From the NCBI GenBank assembly GCA_016165875.1, contig JABBOT010000031.1, positions 3,433,232-3,497,231 on the forward strand: a DNA stretch of 64,000 nucleotides, given 5' to 3'. Position numbers and translations under genes: made by a program. The notes under the pieces were generated by a model. That model was not told the origin of the DNA, did not search any database, and worked only from the letters and a program-made list of their open reading frames with translations. This document shows, piece after piece, positions 46,701-58,700 of this stretch (positions are counted from its first letter, which is position 1; the number at the start of each line of letters is the position of its first letter). The DNA comes from Acanthopleura granulata (lineage: Eukaryota > Mollusca > Polyplacophora > Chitonida > Chitonidae).

Positions 46701-49700
46701 ACGACGAAAAGTTATTAGTTAAGGCAGGAAAAAGTTGTACAAACAGCAAATCTTGTCAAATGTAATAAAACATTGATACACGCAACAAAAGTGTGAAGAG
46801 TACATGAAAGAAGATTTGACTGAAATAAAAACCATTCGTACAAACATTAATAAAATAAATGGTCAACACATTCACATATATAACAAAAGGTCAACAAAAA
46901 GAAACAAAGACCTTTACACAATCGTGGGCACTGATACAAAATAATAATTTCGACAGGCTACAAACTTTGATTTAAAGAAGTTAACCTTGACGCAGGCAGC
47001 AAGCGTTGACACAAATATGAAACCAAACAAATATGAAGGCAAATCTTCTTGAATCCGGTGTAAAAACCCAATCAACGAAATAAATAAATAAACAGAACAA
47101 AACCTCGAGAAAATAACAAAACCTAGTCACAAGCAACAAACCTTCACACAAACAATGAACTTTTATACAAGCAACAAACGCATGCATAAAGACCAATCCT
47201 TGACGCCAACAACCAACATTGACTCTGGTTCTAGAAACCCCCTTCCTGGAGTACTTGTAAGTTGTTACATTTTAGGCTTTCACATGAGTGTTTCCAATAA
47301 AAACCCTAACTGATGTAAACTGACAAGTAAACGAATTTAACTGATTACGTGTGACAAACTATTACAATTGATATTGCAACCAAATTGTCATTTTTATGTC
47401 TCTATGATTACATTTAAATACAAAAAATAGCTTAATTGGTTGTCCGTCGTCAGGGAAAGCAGTTCCAAAAGTGCAAGCAGCAAGGATCAGTGCTGGCTGC
47501 TGAAGAATTGCTCCACCTCACTGAATTAAATAAGAGAAGCATTGTTCGTATAGTTTGTCACGTTTGATGACATGACATTAAGTGATCAAAGGCCAGCGGT
47601 TTCCTGGATGTAGCTGTCAGCAGCCCTGGATTTCAGGTGTATGGTATGTTTATCTTTACATGATTGACCGCCCACAATTTCATGTCCCGCCGGGCAGCTA
47701 CACTCAGCGTTTCCATGTTTTTGAGCACATTCATGCGAACATTGGCCATTATGAATGCTGCAGAAATCTAAACGCAGGATAATCACTGGCTTATTATCAA
47801 CGAAACAAGAGCACCCATATTTTTACATAGCCACTTTCTCCATAATGAGAGGCAAACATCTTTCTTTTTCTGATACATTTTACATATATGGAAACCACTT
47901 ATTTTTCGCAACCAACAAATATTGGCCATGCATCTCGGCCCTGACAAAGAAATGCGAATTGGCTATCGTTGATGACTGTAAAATTATCCAGCCTTCTTCC
48001 ACTAACTGAAATTTGTTTGACTTCGTTGAATTAGATAAAAAAAAATTGAGAGAGTAGAGGTGTCGGACTCTAAGCAATTTCCTGAAACCCCGATGAGTGT
48101 CACCAAATAGATCTCTACCAATTTAGCCGCTAGCTATATGTGAAGAGCTTGTAACAATCAAACATGTATGTGTTTAATTTGGACGTCTTAAAGTAGTATA
48201 CGATCGATATTGACATCAAAGCATAAACAGAAAGAAATGTAATTTTTTCCAATCACCTTGTGTCTCAGTTTCACAGTTTTCCCCTTGGTAGCCTTCGGGA
48301 CATGCACAGACGCCCGGACTCTCACATGTCCCGCCATTTAAGCAATGGCCTGGAGGTCCTTCATTCATACACACAGCTGGGTGGAAAAGGAATTCACGAG
48401 TGTGTAAATGAAGATCTTTATTGATGTGTAAATATTCTGGAGTTTATTAATTGAAGTTGAGCTGTATTTCTAAACAATAAGAAGGTAATTCTCTGTAAAT
48501 ATTATAAGGTTTTGTTTCTTGATAATTTATGCCTTTAAATCTTTATGCCTACAGCTCATGTTTTTCTATCCAAATTGTTGTAAATTTCTGTAAACATTGT
48601 ATGTCATTGACTTTTGTGCTAGAATTATTCTACACCGTTAAAAGCAAGGTCTTAAGAGGTCAAGCAGGCTTTTCATGTGTTTGCTTTAATTTCTAGACAT
48701 CATCATATAACACCTAGCACCGGGGGAAAGTCGTTTCTTTAAGATTGCAGAAAATCATTTTAACAGGTACCTAGACAACTCATTTAGTCTTTTCGCTTAT
48801 GTATTTTACCAGGGGCATCGGAATATTGTGTTCATCAGCTGAACAACAAAAATGTCTATACATACAACAGCTTTTTTTCTCCTCACCTTGGCATTTACCG
48901 TTGTTGTTTTCCCTGTATCCCTGCTCACACTGACAGTGGAATGATCCCGGTGTGTTGATACACACCTGTTCACAAAGCGGCTGCTCGTCCCCAACTGTTT
49001 TACATTCATCAATGTCTGTGTGCGGAATAAATCAAACTCAAGAATTAATTATTATTATAAAATGAGAAAGCAAGATCGTTATAACGTACTGAAATCGTTA
49101 ATAAATCTTGCATATAAATATGTTTAAAATGCGTGTCATTTTTGTGTATTAATTTGATTTCTCCTTAAGGTTTTTAATGACCGGTAGTAACGTGTTTGGT
49201 GTATTCAGGAGAGGTGAATGCCCACCATCAACCACTGTGAAGTTAATGAAAAACTTCGGCACATGTGAAGGAAAATTATGGACCTTACGAATGAAATATA
49301 AGCCCTCAATACACAATAAACTGTAGAAACTCTCCACGTTGGTCTCAATTGTGTTTGGTTACTAAAGTCTTACCCCCACCCCGAACTCCTACATGTACCT
49401 CTCCCATACCGATACTATCTGGGCAATTAAAAAGCCCTTCAAACACAGCTACCTTGACATGACGGGGACTGAAATCCAGGGGGACAGCCACATATGTCCG
49501 GCTGCAGACATGTACCGCCATTTGGGCATACTCCGGGCAATTCCCCAAAACACACCGCTGCAACAGAAAGATAAAATCAGCAAACAAATCAGTCGTTACA
49601 TGATTACAATCAAGATCGCCAAACGACTAGAACATTTCTTGAGCTCAGTATCGATATAGCCTCATTGTATTACGGCTTATGTTAAGGAACTTATCTTATT

Positions 49701-52700
49701 TTCTATAAATATAATTGTGCAAGCCCCAAACGCACTCGAAATAAATATTCTTTCATTTTTTTTTCTTTATGGTCAAGAAATTCTTCACTTTTGAAACGAT
49801 GCTATAAGTAAAGCCGCTGCGGTATGTTTATTTCTTAAGCTAAATCTACTTCCATAAGGAGCAAGGTCCATTTTGCACAAAATCATTTGTATTGATAAAA
49901 ACGGAATTATCAGATTATTGAAACTGCTTTCTTACTTACAGGATTGGGTATTTCCCATTCTTAATTGCAACACCATTTTTATTGTGTTTCGATTTATACA
50001 TAACCAATGAATAGATGTCCCAAGCTTGATTTTACTGCTAAAGCACACCCAGGAAATCCTTTAAACCTATACATTAAAAGACTTAATTTTGATTTTTGTT
50101 TAGCTGTTAACATGTTTCTACAAGAGGCAATCTACTCACGTGTACATGACAATTTATCAGCCGATAAGTGGAACCCATTCTGACATGTGCAGAAGTAAGA
50201 TCCTATGGTGTTTTCGCATATCTGTTCACAGCCGTGTTCCAGTGTGTCACATTCGTCAATATCTGAAAGCAATGGAAGACATTTCATGCTGGGATATTAC
50301 AACCGTCACTCAGTGTTTCTTGTATAGCCATCTCTCCTCAACATATGTTGTATGGTGTCTTTCATCAGGTGTTTTAATGTGTTGTTTTTAAAGTAATAAA
50401 GATGGAAGACTATGGTATTCACATGAAATAAATGAAGCTAAATAGTTGACCCAGAATATGTGTTAAAGGTCAGTTTACACCAAATAAATTTTACACCAAA
50501 TTCCATACAGGCATGACATCATAGAATTGGAAATATATATGGCATGTATCCAAGAAATGATGCGAACTGCTTAAATTAATAGGGTTTTTCAATTGAAGTA
50601 AATAAGGCGTATAACATATGTACATGTAATAGCGCAAATCTTTTCAGGTTAACGTATATATCAAGCGAGACGACCGTTTGGGTGATAAATCAAACTTATT
50701 TTTTGCAAATTCAACCAAACGGGATTAGCGAGCAAACAATTTAAAACAATCACCCATATTTAAGGTCATTTTAAAGGAGAGGAAGAACCATCACACATGA
50801 GCATCATTCCGACGTAGTTTTTTTTATGAAAACCGTCTTGGTGACGTTTTAATGTTGCAAAAAGATAGAAACTAGGGTATACACCATATAAAATGTAATA
50901 TAAACAACAATGAAAATGTATTTGAAAATATCTTAGCGTATTAGCACTGAACAGAATGCAATCATTGGCATCGAATGTAAGATGGATTACATCGATCCGA
51001 TTAGCAATGTATGTCGCCAATGTCGTCCCACAAATTTGCCTGCACACTTTTGTCCTGGTATGTATCCGAATCCAACATAATTAAACTTATTTCAGAGCCA
51101 ATGGAAAATTAGCGTTATGTCTTTTTACGACACATATTCTCAATATGGCCCATAGATATCACCTTACAACTGAAATATCTGGCTGCACTTACCTCAATGA
51201 AAACATTCTAAGAAAACCAATAAATGCATTTTCAGAAAAGTTTCACAGTAAACGTTGTGAAATCATTAATAAATAATTTGTGCGAATATTTTCCGCTTTA
51301 GTAATCTAACTCCGTCACTGTGTGTTTGTGAGGGTTGGAATAGACCCCTATCTGACATCTTACCAGTACATTGTGGCTTGGAGAAACCGGTGGAACACTC
51401 GCACACATCCGGTGCCACGCAGTTTTGATCGTTCAGGCATTTGCCGATGGGCTCAATATCAAAGCAATTAGCTATAAAAATGAAGAACACTCCATTTTAT
51501 CTGAAAATATAACTGTATATGAATGTGTTCAGCAATTTGTTTAGACATGCATATAGACGGCATTTGCGCACGCGCTCAAGGTAAAGACTTTTGACTATGA
51601 ACATGATGAATATGGACAGTTGTCAATTTCAATAAAAAATGAAGACTTATATTGAGCGCGTTAAAGAACAGATGTGTAAAAGGATGGGGACAGTACAAAC
51701 TATTTCATCGTTCTTGCTTTGCCACCACTGAAACACAACCGTCCATCTTGTCCCAAAACACCTGTACAACTTTTAGTGCCTTTAAATATATATAAAACTT
51801 TGTTGTTTGCATTGCCAAAAGTTACATAAGTCATCATGTAATACGAGAAGGAAATGTGCAACTTGAAGGTGTTTTATATTAGTTTATCTATTGCAACAAG
51901 TTTAAGCTAACTAACTGTCTACAATGTACTTACGCTGGCAGATGCCATGTTTCCCTGCACTTGGCTCCATAGAGTATCCGTCCAAACATTTACAATTGTA
52001 ACTCCCTATTAGATTCTGACATAGCTGATCACAACCGCCATTATTACCATAGCATTCGTCTACGTCTAAAAATATCGACATTCAGATTCTTGAGAAAATA
52101 TATCTGCCATAAATTAATCCACAGAGATAGACGATAAACTGGAACAGAGTAAAAACGAACCCCAACGGCAACAATCCGTTTCGTAGCCATTCTTACATGT
52201 ACATTGATGGGAATCGCATACAAATGAAAAAGACAGCAAATAACCGCAGAAAATCATGTATGTGTTTACTCAAGAATGTCCAAAGCGAACGAACAAAAAC
52301 CTAAAAGGGTAAGATCGCTGTTGTTAATAGGCAAGTGTTTCAGGACGTCGCAAAAAACCGTATGTACAAAAGAAATGTTAACTTATTCAATAACTGATGG
52401 ACGTATTAAGATATATTTCATTTATGTGACGGTGGCTCTTGGGAGATTCCAAATGTGTAAGCCCTTATAATTAAAAATCTAAGTGTTTACCAAATTTTTT
52501 AATTGAAAAAACTGGTAAACTCACATAAATCCTATATTGTGCAGTTCGTGAACATATACACAGGTGTATACCTGAACAGTCAGGCTCCAGGAAGCCAGAG
52601 ACACATTCACACTGGTCTGGAGTGACGCATGATCCACCGTTAGGGCAAGCACCCGGCTGCATGTCAAAACAGATGGCTGGCAGGAAATACAAAATCAGAA

Positions 52701-55700
52701 GGAGAACTACAATTAGATGTGCACAAGATGTTGTTTTTAATCACTGATTTGTCAATGTAATCTTACCAATATAATATCAGTGTTAACAGGAATCATTGGT
52801 GGAAAAGCTCATGTCTTTGAAATACATATGTATGCAGTGTTGATACTGTAAGTCAACGATTTCCACATTTTCCCATCGGCTTAATGGTTTACTAACACTT
52901 GCAAATGAATCGGGGCCCGGTCGAAGTTCAACCTCTTAAAGTGATACATTAAACAGTTGAGGCCAGTCTGATGGATGTCAATAAATTATAGGAGACAACT
53001 GGGAGAACATTCGAGAATATCACATATTAAATATACTCAACAGTGTCCGTTGAGAATGTTGTGATTATAGTAGTTGAAAGGGACATCCCACTTCGCGGAG
53101 GGAAAGACATATACACCTCATATACATATAGCCTCACAAATGGCCAAAATTTTACACCTCTGCCAAAAAGGCCAAAGCAAATTGACCCAAGTGAGTATGC
53201 AGCGAGCTTCGTTAGCCAGACGTCAGAGTTTGATGAGGTTTGTCTGCGTGCTGTGATGGCTGGGGAAGAAAATAATTCACGGCGAGATTTGCATCCACTA
53301 CTGGACAAAATGAGGCTATATTTTAAAATGTAGATCACGTAAGTATAAGATGTGTCTCTTAAACCTTGGAAAAACTTTTTCAAAGATTGGTGGGCTAAAT
53401 AATTGTGTGAGGATTTAAATAATGGCCGATATTTATACCCTTGAATAAAATCTTCATGCGAAATATATGAAGAGTTCAAATCAAATCGCAACTGGGATAC
53501 ATATTTTCATCAACGACAGTTTTTAGATTAACATGGTGACAAACTTGGATACTGATTTAATACATGTGTTGGGTTAATTCCTTGCGTCCTTCCGTTATCA
53601 CAGAAAACGGTTTACTTCTTCCCTTTGCATACCCCCCCCCCCTTTTCTTACATTATATACAACTTTAGAGCATTGCTGGTTTGCGTTGGACGTTGTTTTT
53701 GAGAATGGTATTGCGATCATCGACCCGAAACATAAACAACGGTTGACGGCTGGTGTAGCCAATAAAAAAGACGCCTAGATGCTTTCACGATGAATTAGAG
53801 CGCCTCTTGTAAAGTTAATATATGAAGGAGAAAAACGAAGAGAGAGAACAGTACAAGACTACACTGATGTCCCACAGCGTTAGTTTGAGCGAAATTCCAA
53901 CGCATCGAAGTAAAATCGATGGCTAAGGAATTGAAGATTGCTGCCCTTGGCAGAGTTCACTGCCGTCTATCATTTCTGGATGCTGACAGAGGAATTATTT
54001 ATTTATTTATTTATTTGATTGGTGTTTCACGCCGTACTCAAGGATATTTTACTTATACTACAGTGGCCAGCATTATGGTGGGAGCAAACCTAGCAGAGCC
54101 CGCGGGAAACCCACGACCATCCGTAGGTTCCTGGCAGACCTTCACACGTACGGCCGGAGAGGAAGTCAGTATGAGCTTTACTTGAATTCACAGTGACCGC
54201 ATGGATGGGAGACATTTGGGTTAGTGCGCTGCGTTACCGAGCTAACCAACTGAGCCAAGGAGGTCACCACTGACAGAAGACATTCTAACGTTATGTTAGG
54301 ATGCATAAAGACGGAAAGGATTGAAGGAAAAGGTAAGGTTATACACTATCAGATGTAACCTTAGATTTGGTTTAGAGTTCATTTTTACATTTTATATGCT
54401 CGGATATTTTCGTTTCCTACTTGGATATGCAAGTTAACTAGGAAAACAATCTCGACCTCGGTCATCACTTCGTGTTTCCTTCTGGTTTTGTGTCCTTGTT
54501 TTTTGTCAAGCTTAACCCAGTGTCATCCTGTTGGAAAGTCCATAATTTTACTATATGAAATAGGAAAAGTGTAAAAATGATTCCCCTGACAGTTTAACAG
54601 ATTGTAAAATGTAAAAAAACAATACTTTCGCATTTCCTCGATTTAAATTTCAATTTCAATTGCTAATCTCAAAAGTTTCGCCTAAGAGTGAACAGAAAAA
54701 ATAAGATATAGTTTTCGGTAGTATATCAGGTTTTCTTTGATTTTGTGTTTTGTTAATAGATGTGCACGAAAACGTGAAATAAAGATGCTGTGAATAGCAC
54801 TCCTGTGTCTTTGTATACTTATGAACGCTGAAAATAACTCACGTATACATGTGTACTGGTCCGCCAGTTGGTAGCCGTCAGGACACAAGCATCGGAAACT
54901 TCCATGTGTGTTCTCGCAGTCGTGGCTGCACAAATGTTCATCTGTCATGCACTCATCGATGTCTATAAGTGTGTGTTTATAACAGAAATACAAATGACAA
55001 ATGGTAACATTATATTCATGCAAGTAGAACAAGTGTCAGCTGTGATAAGATTACATTCGCATGGTTAAAAGTGGGCATCGGATAAAGGTGTCCAACATAA
55101 ATGGAAAGAAAATGGTAACTAGTGACATTAAATTCAACATACCTGATTTAAACAAGGGAAACAACGATTATAAATGGTAACATTTAATTAATCGTGTATA
55201 AAAGGTATATGTTTATTCAAATGCACAAATGGTGGACGTGGTAGCAATTCATTCGACGTATTTATAGGTGTTTACGTGCATTTAGTAAACTAAAAGAACA
55301 GAAAAGAGAAATGGTCACATGACACTCGACGTGCCTGGGGCTTTAAAAGTGCAAAGAGAACATATGTTAGAATGCAAAGTGTCTACCGGTATACACTGAC
55401 AACAGGAAGTACCGCAGAAGTAGTAGCTTTGCATTCGTCGTATCTAATTCTATAGGTCTGCTCTTATTCTGGTCATAAATGCTTGTACACAAAGGAGTGC
55501 AGAAAACCATATATTAAAATACAGTGTTAGTTTTAAACAGTTAAAACTTTGCTGAAAATTGGTATTTTATTTTCAAAAATACACAAGACTTGAAAAGTTG
55601 AAAACGTTAAACAGCTTATTTAAGCTTTAAATATGTTTTTGTAATATCACAATTTTTGACACCAAATTGCGTCATGGTCTTTCTGGGTGAATGTAAAAGT

Positions 55701-58700
55701 TGCTGTTTTGCCCTTGGGACTCCATTCAAACATGCATTCTGGTAACTGCAAGCCCGCACCACGCACACAGGCCGTTAATTGTCACTTACCGCTACAACCT
55801 GGTGGTGGACAGCCCCATGTACACAAGCACACTTCAGGACTCACACCGGTCATTTTCACCTAGAGGTACATTCCGCTGGCTGAAAGTCCGAGACACACAA
55901 GGAAACGTCAGTACTCACACACAGGTTGTTTTGACTTACCGCTACATTCAGGTGCCTGAAAGCCCGAGGCATACAAGCACTTGTCAGGACTCACACACAC
56001 AGGCCGTTGTAACTTACTGCTACATTCTGGTGGCTGAAAGGCCGAAGCACACAAATACACGTCAGGACTCACACACCGGCCGTTGTGACTTACCGCTACA
56101 TTCTGGTGGCTGAAATCCTGAAGCACACAAGCACACGTCAGGACTCACACACCGGCCGTTGTTTGCACATTTTCCTACAGGACTGAATCCATGGCATGCA
56201 GCTACAAAGTAAAAATGTCTAAATTAATTTCCAAAAGTTTATGCACCATGTGGCCTTTAAGAAATGCTTGCATTTACCAGCATCCTTAGGCTACAAAATG
56301 TTATATTTTTAACATGTTCAAATGTTTTAATTGCTAAGAACAACAAGGCATAAGGATCATTAGGGGATCCGTAATAACTGTATTCCATCATTTACCCTTA
56401 CAAAATGAATACTGTGTCATGCATATGAACCACATGCCCAGTTGATCTTATTAAGTTTTGGTGGCCTCAGTGGCACAGTCGGTTAGCGCGCTAGCGCAGC
56501 GCAATGAGCCCAAGATTAACACCGATGCCATCACTGCGAGTTCAAGTCCCGTTCATGCTGTTTTCCTCTCTGTCCGTACGAGGCAAGGTCTGGCAGCAAA
56601 CTGGTCGTGGGTTTTCCCCGGGATCTGCCAGGTTTCCTCTTACCATAATGCTGGTCGCCGTCGTATAAGTGAAATATTCTTGAGTACGGCGTAAAACGTC
56701 AATCAAATAAATAAATATTAAATTTTGCATAGCATCGTGGGCTAGTGTTTAAGATGACCGCCTTGTGTACATGTATACGTCCATTTCCGGCACTGCTCAG
56801 TAAACTGTTTTAATTCCACAATTTACTGGCCGGCGATGGTAACCATGACAGCCGCACATCTACTGTATGGACATTTGCACAATCATACGTTCCAGTACAG
56901 CGTGTATATCAAATGTCGCTTGTTAACTTCCGACACACAAGTTTGAGTGAAATAAATTAATATGTTAAACTTTCTACACAGGTTTATGACAAATCGCTAC
57001 GTACGAGCACAGGTTTTCTGATCCACAAGACCATATCCCGTTGGACATGTGCACTTGAAAGATCCGACAGAGTTGACACAGACGTGGCTACAGCCAGCTG
57101 ACATTGACTGACACTCGTCTATATCTTTGTAAAGGAAAGTGAAGAAAAACACAAACGGTGTGATGAATCTTAAATATCCACATATATCAACAGATTTCAA
57201 AAAAATCTAGATTTAGCGTAATCCAAGCCCACCGTATAGAAAACATAAAAAATTAAAACGTGTTGCAAGTATTATATTCACACTGGGCTAATCTGCATTT
57301 AGCTTTATAATTAAAATGGAATCTGCTGAGTGTATCATGACATCTAGTACACTTTTGAAAAACCCCGTCAGAGTAACAGCTATACCAAACTTTACATTTA
57401 ACAATAAAGTAACGGGCATAATTTTGGTCAGAAGGGACGAAACGGCCCAAAACTCAAACCTGTGAAGTCATGTACTAAATTTCAATTCACGGAAACGAAC
57501 GGTTTGAGAAAAATCTTGAAAACTCTGAAAGCCCAAACCATGGTCAAAAACTGTGATAACGCTCTCTGGAAAGTTACATCTAGCCCTGCGATTACTGGCA
57601 ATGTCAGTATATTTATGTCTCTTAAAACGATCTGAATCAATAATATTTGATATGAAATGTAAAGGAAACCAGAAGTAAAATATTTTACACGTGCCTACTG
57701 TAAGCGTCAGTGTGCTACCCGTGGACTAGGATGGAGCGTCCCTTTTCAGATGCCCCTGGGGGTCTAATTTACCTTTCGAGATACAGCCCATTATTTTGTA
57801 TGGCATGGGATAATCTTTTACCTGAACAGTCGTGAGAATTATAACCCTGTGTCGATGGACACTGGCAATTCCCTGGACTCACACATTTCCCTTCATTTTC
57901 ACACGTGCCGGCTTGTGCTCCTCTCCGTTCATTGCAGATTGCTTCAAATAATAAAAACAAGATCACTTATTCAATCATCAAGTTATTGTGTCGCTACATT
58001 ATAATTCAAGAACTGATGACCGTATCCAATGGTGGTGGTATTCAAATCAATTTTTACATTTGGTAATTCACATTTGCTATTCATGAAATCAGCGACATGT
58101 CTCACATTTGAAATTCAAAAAATAACCGATACTCAGCTACAAGGGTCACACCTTACATTCGATTTGCCCAAACACTTGTGTCTTGTATCCCCGCGAAGAT
58201 ATGTGGATTACGCTGTACACTGCGATTTTCCTCACCCATAGACCCAGTCGGCGTCTTCTGAGTGTCTTATATTCTGCGTGAATTTCAAACAGCCGTGTTT
58301 TCTCTTATGTTTGAATACTTAGGTACTGGTCTCACGAGTTGTATGTCATGTCATTTCTTAATACGTTTGGTTCTCACGCTGCACGCCGTGTATTCATGTG
58401 ACATTCAGATGATTGTCACGCATGCAGACATACACAGACAGAGTGCTTACCTATGCCACAGCTGATGCCATCTGGACTTGGATACCAGTTCTCACAGCAT
58501 TTGTACCTCCTTTCCTTCGCCGTGTAATACTTCAACCTTGGGAAAAGACAAAGAGTTATGCAGTTTTGGCAATGAATGTTTCACATTACATTTAAAAACT
58601 GATCCACCGAGTGGTAACCGTACTAGCGCAACACAATAGCGCAGGAGGGTCTCACAAATGCGCTTTCTCTGCGTTGTTCCGTCTGAGGCTGGTTTGGTCG

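Noticed and set aside
46316..47196. Overlapping short ORFs on both strands around exon 16
   Set aside because: They arise from the degenerate AC-rich repeats; only exon 16 itself has cysteine pattern and splice sites.
53043..53333. 96-codon plus ORF in gene A intron 7
   Set aside because: Open reading frame with protein-like composition, but no start context, homology or partner exons that I recognise; overlaps a minus ORF of similar quality.
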